NCBI GenBank assembly: GCA_903901335.1
Contig: CAIUQR010000141.1
Coordinates: forward strand, 1 to 64,000
Reading direction: 5' to 3'
DNA length: 64,000 nucleotides
Source: an uncultured delta proteobacterium
GTDB lineage: Bacteria; Desulfobacterota; Desulfobulbia; Desulfobulbales; Desulfocapsaceae
Shown here: one piece after another, positions 1 to 8,645 of the stretch
Layout of the letters: each line of letters starts with the position of its first letter
Numbering within the stretch: position 1 is the first letter of the stretch
Translations under genes and position numbers: made by a program
The notes under the pieces: generated by a model
The model's database searches: none
Told to the model about the DNA's origin: nothing
Seen by the model: only the letters and a program-made list of their open reading frames with translations

Positions 1-134
1 AATGTCTTCAAGAGTATCTCGATGAATTTTGTTATCGTTTTAATCGGAGATTCTGGGAACCGGAACTTCCCCTACGTTTACTCAACGCTTGCCTTGCCCA
101 CGTACCGATTAGGCTTGCTGAGTTTCATTCATAG
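1..134 (+). mobile_element. IS1595-family transposase, C-terminal end only
   Basis: An open frame enters from the left edge (first full codon at 3) and stops with TAG at 132-134. Its 43 residues contain CYRFNRRFWEPELPLRLL, the typical end of the DDE transposases of IS1595-type elements (YLDEFxxRFNRR signature). The catalytic part lies outside the window, so intactness cannot be judged. No terminal inverted repeat was recognised in the 78 bases before the hydrogenase genes. It marks a past insertion next to the hydrogenase operon. Confidence 0.75.
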
Positions 135-211
135 CCACTTTAGATTATAGTCATGAAATATTCGTCTACTCACCGTTATGCGATATTTGCCAGATAATGG
201 AGACACACAGT

Positions 212-1147
212 ATGAAAACAGTGTATTGGTTACAGGGTGGCGGCTGCGGCGGAGATACGTACTCATTTTTGAGCAGTGAATTCCCAAATGTCATTGAGCT
301 CTTTCACACCCTGGACATTCAGCTGCTCTGGCATCCCTCGCTTTCCAACATTTCCCCCGATTCCCACGAACAGCTCCTGAAAAAAATTCTGGCCGGGGAA
401 CAAGCCCTCGACATACTCATGGTCGAGGGGTCGGTCATCTGCGGACCGGCAGGGACCGGGATGTTTCATACCAAGGATGGCCAGCCGCAAAAGGAACTCG
501 TGTACAGCCTTGCATCGCGGGCCCAGGTCGTGATAGCGGTAGGAACCTGTGCCTCTTTCGGTGGATTCGGCTCCAACGATGTCATTGAGGCCACAGGACT
601 TCAGTTTACGAATAAAGAACGGGGTGGTTTTCTAGGAAAAGAATTCACCGCCGGATCCGGCCAACCTGTGATCAATCTGGCAGGCTGTCCCTGCCATCAT
701 GACGTCATAGCGGGAGCCATAATTTCTGTTGCCAATGATGTGGCTCTCGAACTGGATAAGTATCAGCGTCCGCTCGAATGGTACGGCACTACGGTGCACC
801 AGGGTTGCACCCGGAATGAATATCACGAGTACAGGGTTGAAGAATCCGATTTCGGTGAAATGGGATGCCTTTTTTTTCATATGGGCTGTGCCGGACCTTT
901 GGTGCCGGGTCCCTGCAATAAGCTGCTCTGGAATCAACACTCCTCAAAACCACGGGCAGGAGTGCCATGTTTCGGCTGTACGGATCCCGATTTCCCAAGG
1001 GCAACGGCATTTTTCCAAACCCCCAATATCGAGGGAATCCCTCTTTCTCTGCCCATGGGAGTCAACCGCGCTCATTATATGGTCTATAAAGGCATGGCCG
1101 CTGCTGCGGCGCCTGAGCATCTGAAGAATCGGAAATCAAAAGTTTAA
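212..1147 (+). CDS. [NiFe] hydrogenase small subunit, group 2-like
   Basis: Small (Fe-S) subunit of an H2-oxidising or H2-sensing [NiFe] hydrogenase, 311 aa. I chose the ATG at 212 because GGAG lies 9 bases upstream; an ATG at 197 is in frame. There is no twin-arginine signal, so the enzyme is expected in the cytoplasm, as in group 2. The N-terminal proximal-cluster motif reads WLQGGGCGGD: the second cysteine of the usual CxxC is Asp15. Cyanobacterial HupS and related group 2a subunits also lack this cysteine. Later cluster ligands are present (GTCASFGG, NLAGCPCHHD, QGCTRNEYHEY, MGCAGP, PGPCNKLLWN, GVPCFGCTDPDFP). It is the first gene of a five-gene plus-strand operon. Confidence 0.9.
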   Translation: MKTVYWLQGGGCGGDTYSFLSSEFPNVIELFHTLDIQLLWHPSLSNISPDSHEQLLKKILAGEQALDILMVEGSVICGPAGTGMFHTKDGQPQKELVYSLASRAQVVIAVGTCASFGGFGSNDVIEATGLQFTNKERGGFLGKEFTAGSGQPVINLAGCPCHHDVIAGAIISVANDVALELDKYQRPLEWYGTTVHQGCTRNEYHEYRVEESDFGEMGCLFFHMGCAGPLVPGPCNKLLWNQHSSKPRAGVPCFGCTDPDFPRATAFFQTPNIEGIPLSLPMGVNRAHYMVYKGMAAAAAPEHLKNRKSKV

Positions 1148-1168
1148 GCAGCAAAGGACGCGACCGGT

Positions 1169-2719
1169 ATGGTGAAGACATCCAAAGGAATGAACATCCC
1201 TCTGAATAGAGCTGAGGGCGACCTCGAAATCAGGGTTGAGATTGAAGACGGCATCATTACCGAGGCCTGGAGTTCAGGCACCATGTTTCGTGGCTTCGAA
1301 GAAATGATGCGCGGCCGGGGAGCTCTGGATGGGCTGGTGGTGACACCGCGCGTCTGCGGTATCTGCAGCATTACCCACCTCACGGCAGCGGTTGAGGCAC
1401 TGGATGCGATTGCAGGCATTACTCCTCCCGACAACGCCCGCCGTCTGCGCAACCTGGCATTGATGGTCGAAACGATACAAAGCGATGTCCGTCAGGCCAT
1501 ACTGATGTTTATGGTTGACTTCGCCAACCGTGAGGCCTATCAGGATCATCCGCTGGGCGAGGAAGCTCAATACCGATACAGCCCCTTGGAAGGAAGAGCT
1601 GCAATCGAGGTCATCCGGGAAAGCAAACTCTTGCTGCAGATAGTGGCCATCATTGGTGGACAATGGCCCCATACCTCCTTCATGGTCCCCGGAGGAGTAA
1701 CCTCAATACCGGAAATCTCGAAAATCCTGCAGTGCAGAATAATTTTAGAACGATTTTGTTCCTGGTACGAACGAAGCATCTTGGGCTGTTCCAGAGAAAG
1801 ATGGCAGGAGATACGGAGCCGGAACGACCTCACGGCCTGGCTTGATGAAAATCCAGCTCATCGCGAGAGTGAGGTCGGCTTTTTCCTCCGCTTCTCGCGT
1901 CTGGCAGGTCTTCATTCTCTCGGCATAGGCCCCAACCGCTTTCTCTCCTATGGCAATTTTCCACTGCCCCTGGAGACAGCCATCAAGAGTAGAGGCGAGA
2001 GATTACTGAACGCCGGTTTTGCTGTCGGCACCGAAGTTTCCTCTTTTGAGGAGAGAAAAATCACCGAAGATATCTCTCATTCCTGGTTCCAACAGGGGAC
2101 AAAACCGCTTCACCCCTTCTCGGGCATCACCAAGCCCTATGCCTCGGGCCAAAGCAGCCAATTGTATTCCTGGATTAAAGCCCCCCGTTACGGAGGTGAG
2201 GTCGTTGAAACAGGGCCTTTGGCCGAAATGGTCGTTGCCGGCAACCCGCTCTTCCAGGATATTATAGCAAAAGATGGTCCAAGTGTCTTTGCCCGGGAAC
2301 TTGCCCGCCTCACACGTCCTGCGCATCTTCTGGGTCCTATGGCAATATGGATCAACGAGCTCCTGGACAGGCGGGAGGACGGCTTTTATCGCACCGTAAA
2401 GAGCATACCCGATGGTGAAGGTGCCGGCCTAATCCAGGCAGCCCGCGGAGCATTGGGACATTGGGTCAAAGTCCAGGACGGAAAGATTTCTCACTATCAG
2501 ATAATCACGCCGACATCATGGAACGGCTCCCCGCGTGATGAGCAGGGTATTCGCGGAGCATGGGAGGAGGCTTTGATCGGTACGCCGATCAAAGACATTA
2601 AAAATCCGGTGGAGGCAGGACATGTTGTCCGGTCTTTTGATCCATGCCTTGTCTGTGCGGTACACTGTCTGCAAAAGGCAAAGAAAAAAGGCTCACTTCT
2701 CCTGGGGTTTAACCGGTGA
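1169..2719 (+). CDS. [NiFe] hydrogenase large subunit
   Basis: Catalytic subunit carrying the NiFe(CN)2CO centre, 516 aa. Both metal-binding motifs are intact: RVCGICSITH (Cys63, Cys66) and DPCLVCAVH (Cys493, Cys496, His499). A 17-residue tail after His499 is the peptide normally removed by a maturation endopeptidase, and such a protease is the next gene. True H2 sensors of the HupV/HoxC type normally lack this tail, so the subunit keeps an enzyme-like maturation route although its operon looks regulatory. The gene starts 21 bases after the small-subunit stop. Best guess is group 2; the subgroup cannot be fixed by eye. Confidence 0.92.
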   Translation: MVKTSKGMNIPLNRAEGDLEIRVEIEDGIITEAWSSGTMFRGFEEMMRGRGALDGLVVTPRVCGICSITHLTAAVEALDAIAGITPPDNARRLRNLALMVETIQSDVRQAILMFMVDFANREAYQDHPLGEEAQYRYSPLEGRAAIEVIRESKLLLQIVAIIGGQWPHTSFMVPGGVTSIPEISKILQCRIILERFCSWYERSILGCSRERWQEIRSRNDLTAWLDENPAHRESEVGFFLRFSRLAGLHSLGIGPNRFLSYGNFPLPLETAIKSRGERLLNAGFAVGTEVSSFEERKITEDISHSWFQQGTKPLHPFSGITKPYASGQSSQLYSWIKAPRYGGEVVETGPLAEMVVAGNPLFQDIIAKDGPSVFARELARLTRPAHLLGPMAIWINELLDRREDGFYRTVKSIPDGEGAGLIQAARGALGHWVKVQDGKISHYQIITPTSWNGSPRDEQGIRGAWEEALIGTPIKDIKNPVEAGHVVRSFDPCLVCAVHCLQKAKKKGSLLLGFNR

Positions 2720-3162
2720 AACGTCATATTATCTGTATCGGCAACCGCTTTGTCCCGAAAGATGCGGCCGGAACTGCGGTCTTCGACAGATTACAGGAGA
2801 TGCATCCGCTGCCCGCCGGGATCGAGATCATTGACGGCGGAATGGCGGGCCTGAATCTCCTTCCCCTGTTGGAACAGGGAGGAAGAGTGGTTTTTGTTGA
2901 TGCCGTCAACGGGTTTTCCGGACCGGGAGAAATCGTTCTGCTTGATCACCAGGAAATAGTAGGCTCTCTGGGCGACTCCCATTTTGACCATAGTGCCGGC
3001 CTGGCCTATGTCCTTAAAGTACTTCCCCAGGTGTATGATGGAGATCTGCCGGAGGAGATCATTCTTGTCGGACTTGAAGGTGCATGTACTCCACAGATGA
3101 TTGAACGGGCCGCCGCTCTAAGTATTACAATTGCAGAGCACGGCTTGAAGGACCTCAGGTAA
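2716..3162 (+). CDS. hydrogenase maturation protease (HyaD/HupD family)
   Basis: Nickel-dependent endopeptidase expected to clip the C-terminal peptide of the upstream large subunit, 148 aa. It begins with GNRFVPKDAAG, the family's GN-x-DD-like start with Lys-Asp in place of the usual Asp-Asp, and has the VDA and GLEGAC-type segments; the last His is in a SHFDHSAG stretch. The GTG start at 2716 overlaps the large-subunit stop (GTGA), implying translational coupling. Its own TAA overlaps the next ATG. Confidence 0.85.
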   Translation: MKRHIICIGNRFVPKDAAGTAVFDRLQEMHPLPAGIEIIDGGMAGLNLLPLLEQGGRVVFVDAVNGFSGPGEIVLLDHQEIVGSLGDSHFDHSAGLAYVLKVLPQVYDGDLPEEIILVGLEGACTPQMIERAAALSITIAEHGLKDLR

Positions 3163-5999
3163 TGGAAAAAAACAGAGCCGAGATGCAGATGGAAATCGAC
3201 ATGCTGCGCCGCGAGATCAAGGTTGCGCGGGAAGCAGCCGAGATCACATCCGACTTCGTGGTCAGGCAATTTGAACAGACCGAAAGGATGCTGTATCGAT
3301 TCCAGGCTGCCGACGCTGAACGGCAGGCTGTTTTAGATGCTGCAACCCAACTCTCAATCATCGCCACAGATCTTGACGGCACGATCCAGCTTTTCAGCAA
3401 AGGGGCTTCCACACTCCTAGGGTACAAGCCTTCGGAAATGATCGGAATATGCAACATCCTATCCCTCCATCTGGCTGACCAACTTGAGCATTATGGTAAA
3501 AAAATAAGTGGAATCTGGACCTCCAGCCTGCATGACATGAAGGTATTTGACCAGTTTGTCAAACAGAAACACAGCCGGGCCCAGGAGTGGTTTTACATAT
3601 GCAAGGATGGTACGCATCTGCCCGTGAGTCTGTCCATTACCAGCCTGTTCAATCCCGATGGCCGTATCGTCGGCTATCTTTTCACCGCGATGGATCTGAC
3701 CATCCAGAAACAGATGGAACGCGAGTTGATTCAAGCCAAGGAATCAGCGGAGGCTGCTAATGCCTCCAGGGGTGATTTCCTGGCCCGGATGAGCCATGAG
3801 ATTCGCACGCCTATGAACGGCATTATCGGCATGGCCTCTCTGCTGCAGAAAACAGCACTTGATCCCAAACAATTTAATTACGCGAACAAGCTGCTCGGCT
3901 CCGCCAATACGTTATTGCGGCTGATAAACGATATACTCGATTTTTCCAAGATTGATGCAGGCAAACTGCAACTGGAAGAGGTCCCCTTTAATCTCGAAGA
4001 TATTCTCGGCAATATTGCCAATGTTGTCGGCATGCAGGCCGAAAAAAAAGGTCTGGAGTTTTTATTTCAGATCGCCCCTGAGGTTTCGTACGACCTCATT
4101 GGAGACCCCTTGCGTCTCGGTCAGGTGCTGATGAACCTGGCCGGCAATGCCGTTAAATTCACCGAACAGGGAGAGATTGTTATTTCAGTGGCCCTGGAAG
4201 AACGATGGCAAGATGACGTTATGTTTCGATTTACCGTTCGAGACAGCGGTATCGGCTTACAGCAGCAGCAGATCGACATCCTCTTTTCGGCTTTCACTCA
4301 GGCCGATGACTCCATCACCCGCAAATATGGGGGTACAGGTCTTGGACTTGCCATCTGCAAACAGCTCACAGAGCTGATGGGAGGCAGGATATGGATGGAA
4401 AGCGAGCCGGGAAAAGGCACGGAATTCATTTTTACGGCAAGGTTGCGACTTGCTAAAAACGCCCGAGAACGCACACCGAAAACCATTGAATTTTTACAGG
4501 GAATTCGAGCTCTTGTTGTCGATGATAATAAAGCGACCCGCGATATGCTCTCGGCCATGCTGGCATCTTTTAAAATCGATGTCGACACGGCAGCTGACGG
4601 GAAATCGGCTCTTCATTGTCTTGAACAGGCCATGCAGCAGGGGGCTCCCTACGACGTGGTCCTGCTGGATTGGATCATGCCCGGAATTGACGGCATCGAG
4701 ACGGCAAGACGGATCAAGGCCAACGCCTCGCTGGCCAGAGTGCCCGCCATGTTGATGGTCACCGCCAACGGACGGGAGGAGGCCTATGTAGAGGCCGACG
4801 AGGTGGGGCTGAACGGGTTTCTGCTGAAACCGGTCTACGCCTCGGTTATGTACAACACCTTGCTTGATATCCTGGGAATCAAAGCTGTCTCCAGACCTCT
4901 GACCACCAGGGAGAAGATCCAGACTCCTGACTTGGAGAACATTCAAGGGGCGCACATCCTGCTGGTGGATGATAATAGTATCAATCAGGAAGTTGCCGCC
5001 GAATTTCTTAAGGATGCCGGCATGATTGTAACAATCGCCTCGAACGGACAGGAATGTCTCGATGCCGTGGGCCGCAAATCCTTCGATCTGATCTTGATGG
5101 ATATCCAGATGCCGGAGATGGATGGACTGGAAGTGACCAGAAGGATTCGCGGGAACAGCCGGTTCAAGGAATTGCCCATTATCGCCATGACGGCTCATGC
5201 CATGTCTGGAGACAGGGACAAGAGCCTGGCCGCAGGTATGAATGATCATATCACAAAACCCCTCGACCCGGCAGTCCTTTATCAAACCTTAAAGAAGTGG
5301 ATACCGGAGAAACGGGCGGTGCTGCCCCGGAAAAAGCCTTCTGAAACACCCATTGTTACAACAACAGAGGAGGTAGTACTGCCTCCTCTTCCCGGGATCG
5401 ACCAGAAGGAGACACTTAAGGTCTTAAATCACAACACCCATCTTTTTGTTACATTGCTCTATAATTTCAAAAAGAGCTTCGGTTCTCTGCCGACATTTCT
5501 GCGCGAATTGTCGGAGGCAGGTCAGTGGTCTGAAATCCGGGATAAAGCCCATGCGGTTAAAGGGGTTGCAGGGTATATTGGATCCTCGTTCCTGCTTCAG
5601 GCGGCACAAAGACTGGAGGATGCCCTGAAAAACGATCTGCGGGAGGAAGCGGCAAATCATCTTGTTTCCTTTATAAATTCACTTGATATAATCCTTTCCT
5701 CCCTCTCTGCACTTCCCGCCAGGGACGAGGCCGCCTTTATTGAAGGAAAAAACAGTCCCTCAAGAGACATCAGAGGTACTGAGGTTGAAGATCAGGTCCA
5801 GGTGCTCATCGAACAATTAAAAAGAGGGGAGCTGGCAGCTGAGAAACAATTTACCGAGGTTGCTCACCAGCTGGCAGGATCCGGATTCGACGAACACTTG
5901 AAAACTATTGCTGCATTGATTGATGATATAGAATATGAAAAGGCTGCAGAAATTGCAGGCAACCTCCTGAACGCCGTTCAGCAGAAACGTGGGAACTGA
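3162..5999 (+). CDS. hybrid histidine kinase: PAS-HisKA-HATPase-REC-REC-HPt
   Basis: Soluble multi-domain sensor kinase of 945 aa without membrane segments. Order: N-terminal coiled coil (1-55), PAS (about 56-185), HisKA with phospho-His212 in FLARMSHEIRTPMNG, HATPase (VLMNLAGNAVKFT, GTGLGLAI), receiver 1 (about 500-615, VVLLDWIMP), receiver 2 (about 640-755, LILMDIQMPEMDG) and a C-terminal HPt domain (AHAVKGVAGYIG). Its ATG overlaps the protease stop (TAATG), tying it to the hydrogenase genes. Inference: the hydrogenase signals through this phosphorelay, much as HupUV signals through the PAS kinase HupT, and the HPt passes phosphate to the receiver of the following diguanylate cyclase. Confidence 0.9.
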   Translation: MEKNRAEMQMEIDMLRREIKVAREAAEITSDFVVRQFEQTERMLYRFQAADAERQAVLDAATQLSIIATDLDGTIQLFSKGASTLLGYKPSEMIGICNILSLHLADQLEHYGKKISGIWTSSLHDMKVFDQFVKQKHSRAQEWFYICKDGTHLPVSLSITSLFNPDGRIVGYLFTAMDLTIQKQMERELIQAKESAEAANASRGDFLARMSHEIRTPMNGIIGMASLLQKTALDPKQFNYANKLLGSANTLLRLINDILDFSKIDAGKLQLEEVPFNLEDILGNIANVVGMQAEKKGLEFLFQIAPEVSYDLIGDPLRLGQVLMNLAGNAVKFTEQGEIVISVALEERWQDDVMFRFTVRDSGIGLQQQQIDILFSAFTQADDSITRKYGGTGLGLAICKQLTELMGGRIWMESEPGKGTEFIFTARLRLAKNARERTPKTIEFLQGIRALVVDDNKATRDMLSAMLASFKIDVDTAADGKSALHCLEQAMQQGAPYDVVLLDWIMPGIDGIETARRIKANASLARVPAMLMVTANGREEAYVEADEVGLNGFLLKPVYASVMYNTLLDILGIKAVSRPLTTREKIQTPDLENIQGAHILLVDDNSINQEVAAEFLKDAGMIVTIASNGQECLDAVGRKSFDLILMDIQMPEMDGLEVTRRIRGNSRFKELPIIAMTAHAMSGDRDKSLAAGMNDHITKPLDPAVLYQTLKKWIPEKRAVLPRKKPSETPIVTTTEEVVLPPLPGIDQKETLKVLNHNTHLFVTLLYNFKKSFGSLPTFLRELSEAGQWSEIRDKAHAVKGVAGYIGSSFLLQAAQRLEDALKNDLREEAANHLVSFINSLDIILSSLSALPARDEAAFIEGKNSPSRDIRGTEVEDQVQVLIEQLKRGELAAEKQFTEVAHQLAGSGFDEHLKTIAALIDDIEYEKAAEIAGNLLNAVQQKRGN

Positions 6000-6001
6000 T
6001 T

Positions 6002-6922
6002 ATGCATCAGAAAGAAAAAGCGCGTATTCTGATTGTTGATGATGAAAAAATGAATCTGAAGGTTCTGGCCGACCTGCTCAAGGACGAGTATGCACCTATA
6101 CTTGCCAGAAGCGGCGAACAGGCACTGCAACACGCCCTTGGCGACTCCCCTCCGGATCTCATACTGCTCGATGTCGTTATGCCCCGGATGGGCGGATACG
6201 AAGTGATCAAGATATTGAAAAATAACGAGAAGACCAATAACATCCCGGTCATTTTTGTCACAGCACTGAACTCAATCGAGGATGAAGAACATGGGCTTAA
6301 ATTGGGAGCGGTGGATTATATTACCAAGCCTTTTTCTCCGCCAGTCGTGAAAATACGAGTCCGGAATCATCTGCGCCTTGTCCATCAGTACAGGCTTCTG
6401 GATCAATTAGCGCATCTGGATGGCCTGACCGAAATTCCCAACCGGCGACGTTTTGAAGAGGTATTCCAGAAGGAATGGACACGATCGGCGCGAAACGGAA
6501 CCCCCTTCTCTCTGGCTATGATCGATGTGGATTTTTTCAAACAATATAACGATCATTACGGCCACGCAAAGGGTGACCTGACTCTGCAGAAAATAGCCAA
6601 AGCTCTGGACAGCGGCATGAAACGACCGGCAGATCTCATTGCCCGTTACGGAGGTGAGGAATTCGTTATGGTGCTGCCGGAAACGGATGCAGCCGCAGCA
6701 AAGGTAGTAGCTGAACGCTCCCTGCAGAAGGTGGCCGATCTCAACATCCCCCATAAGTATTCAAAAGCCGCCCCCTATGTATCGGTCAGTATCGGGCTTG
6801 TAACCATCTCTATGGACAACAAAACCCTGCCTCAAACCTTTTTGAATACAGCCGATCAGAACCTGTATCTCGCCAAGCAAAATGGCCGTAATCGAATAGT
6901 TGCCAGCGTGATCGGGCTATGA
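6002..6922 (+). CDS. response regulator diguanylate cyclase (REC-GGDEF)
   Basis: 306 aa. An N-terminal receiver (residues 8-120: ILIVDDEK, phospho-Asp in LILLDVVMPRMGG, Lys in ITKPF) is followed by a GGDEF domain with intact GGEEF active site, so it should make c-di-GMP from two GTP. RPAD five residues before GGEEF is the RxxD inhibitory I-site. It starts two bases after the hybrid kinase stop and is the obvious output of that phosphorelay. Last gene of the operon; the next gene is convergent and ends at the adjacent base. Confidence 0.92.
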   Translation: MHQKEKARILIVDDEKMNLKVLADLLKDEYAPILARSGEQALQHALGDSPPDLILLDVVMPRMGGYEVIKILKNNEKTNNIPVIFVTALNSIEDEEHGLKLGAVDYITKPFSPPVVKIRVRNHLRLVHQYRLLDQLAHLDGLTEIPNRRRFEEVFQKEWTRSARNGTPFSLAMIDVDFFKQYNDHYGHAKGDLTLQKIAKALDSGMKRPADLIARYGGEEFVMVLPETDAAAAKVVAERSLQKVADLNIPHKYSKAAPYVSVSIGLVTISMDNKTLPQTFLNTADQNLYLAKQNGRNRIVASVIGL

Positions 6923-7102
6923 TTATCTGCATGCAGAAATCGAATCTAATTGCTTAAGAAGGTCTGCAAGATGGTTTTCCATACTCATCAGAAGAAGCTT
7001 TGCGCTAAATTCATCAGAATTTTTCTCATAATTTTCACGAGACTCAGCCAATATAGCCTCAGCCTTTTCTATCTGCAGCTTAAGAGAGTCAATTTCGCTC
7101 AT
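6923..7102 (-). CDS. small coiled-coil protein of unknown function
   Basis: 59 aa, almost entirely charged heptad-like helix (MSEIDSLKLQIEKAEAILAE and onward), likely a short cytoplasmic coiled coil. I chose the internal ATG at 7102 because GGAAG lies 9 bases upstream; the longer frame to 7234 has an implausible hydrophobic leader. The stop directly abuts the stop of the convergent diguanylate cyclase gene. Family not recognised. Confidence 0.55.
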   Translation of the reverse strand: MSEIDSLKLQIEKAEAILAESRENYEKNSDEFSAKLLLMSMENHLADLLKQLDSISACR

Positions 7103-7404
7103 AATAAATGCTTCCATAGAAATTAACGGAAGTATCTTGATTATGCCATAATCAATTGAGAATTGAACCAGCACCAAGCGTACACCCAAAATCCTGTTCC
7201 CGGAATTCAGTTCTGGTGCTGGCTCGTTCATCAACCTCCTTTTCTATCCGGAACTCATAGAGCCCTTAAGTGTCTGATATAAGGAGGTTGATGCCCCTAA
7301 CCCCGATAAACGGGACTCTTTTCAGTGCCCCCTCGAGGGGTATAAGTCATTTATCAAAAAATCTTCGCAGAAAACGTGTGAATATTTTTTGTAAGTGACT
7401 AAAC

Positions 7405-8166
7405 TCAGAACTTGTAGTTCACCCCAACGCGGAACACGTCAATGTTGCTCGACCCGGTTGAGACATTCATATTACTCTGACCGGGTACAGAGGTTTTTGA
7501 GAACGTCGCATAATCGTTATCGGTCTGGCTAAAGCCGTAATGTATGTATTCCCCGCGCACCGTCCAGTTCTTCGCCATCATCCACTCGTAGCCCACTCCA
7601 AGCGCCCAGCCGGATCGAGTGCTGCTGGAGTCGGTAGAAGCATTGGCACCGTATACAGCAGGAGCGGTTTCTGCGTTAACCTGGGAGGTGCGGTTGATAT
7701 TCGCCCAAGCTATGCCGCCGGTGACATAGGCCAAGCCACTCCCAAATTGGTAGCCAACCCTGGGGCGAATGCTCGTCAGCCAGTCAATCTTGTCGGTCAC
7801 TTTAAACGAGTCGGTGGAGCCATTCGGGTTAAGTTTGCTTGGGGCGGATGTCTGTTCAGTTCCATTGAGGCTGGCTCCGTCAAAATCACCCTCAATACCT
7901 ATCACCCAATGATTTTTAAAATTATAATTGTATCCTAGCTGAACGCCGAATAGTGCTCCGTTGATGTCCTGGTTGAGAGCCTGAGAGTTGAAGTCCGATT
8001 TCGAAACCGTACCTACTGGAGAGATCGTGGTATCAATACTCGACCAGCCCCAGCCGCCATTTACACCGAGATAGAACCCGGTCCAGTTAGGTGATTCAAC
8101 GGCAATCGCCGAACTGGCCGCACCGAACGTACATGCAACGAGACATCCAATAACAACCTTTTTCAT
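7405..8166 (-). CDS. outer-membrane beta-barrel protein (Omp25/opacity-type porin family)
   Basis: 253 aa. A clear signal peptide (MKKVVIGCLVACTFGAASSA, cleavage after AIA) is followed by WTGFYLGVNGGWGWSS, the typical first strand of the 8-stranded OmpA-like/Omp25 surface barrels. Alternating aromatic strands run to a final FRVGVNYKF, ending in Phe as outer-membrane barrels do for BAM recognition. GGGGAGA precedes the ATG at 8166. The gene stands alone, flanked by 11-bp inverted copies of TGTAAGTGACT at 7390-7400 and 8253-8263. Confidence 0.85.
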   Translation of the reverse strand: MKKVVIGCLVACTFGAASSAIAVESPNWTGFYLGVNGGWGWSSIDTTISPVGTVSKSDFNSQALNQDINGALFGVQLGYNYNFKNHWVIGIEGDFDGASLNGTEQTSAPSKLNPNGSTDSFKVTDKIDWLTSIRPRVGYQFGSGLAYVTGGIAWANINRTSQVNAETAPAVYGANASTDSSSTRSGWALGVGYEWMMAKNWTVRGEYIHYGFSQTDNDYATFSKTSVPGQSNMNVSTGSSNIDVFRVGVNYKF

Positions 8167-8645
8167 AATCTTTTCTCCCCTGTATACCAAACGAAAATAA
8201 TAAGATTTTGCGTTAAAGGGCCAAGCCATAGACGACAGCCATTCCACCTTACAGTCACTTACAGATGTGGATTGCTGAAGTTAGTGACATCAAGCCCTAG
8301 ACGCCAGCTTAGTACGATTAACTATCAGATAACCAATAGATGTGTCAATCTAAAATTCAGGTTCCTCGTCATTTTGTGTGGATTTGATGCATAAGGGGAC
8401 AGATACACACAAAATTGCCGCAAAGGGGTACGATATAACGCAAGAAATGATTGACGATTGGCGATTGGGTCACGGAGGGAATTGATCGTATGCTGATACG
8501 GTTCACACTGTATCGGCTTTTTTTCCAAATGGAGACGTTTTTGACCCCATTCTGCACCCTGGCCAGTTCGTTGCCGACCAGGATATTTTCATGTTGTCAG
8601 CTCAAAGAGGTGGTTAAGGAGGTTGTTTCTTGATAAAATAGCATA
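8167..8645. other. intergenic region with imperfect repeats
   Basis: 479 bases without a convincing gene. It holds two direct copies of a TAGACGMCAGC-like motif (about 8228-8240 and 8298-8310), inverted GTCACTTA/TTAGTGAC half-sites near 8254-8290, a GGGGACAGAT motif at 8395-8404 like those found beside REP-associated transposases, and an orphan plus-strand terminator at 8492-8524. It includes the promoter region of the outer-membrane protein gene, but no -35/-10 pair stands out. Confidence 0.5.
8492..8524 (+). terminator. intrinsic terminator without an upstream gene
   Basis: A 10-bp stem with two G-T wobbles (GCTGATACGG and CTGTATCGGC) closes a six-base loop and is followed by seven T residues on the plus strand. 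No plus-strand protein gene precedes it, so it either ends a small RNA starting somewhere in 8330-8490 or is a relic of a deleted gene. Confidence 0.6.

Noticed and set aside
8451..8633. Plus-strand open frame of 60 codons
   Set aside because: It spans the terminator hairpin and has no recognisable similarity or ribosome binding site.
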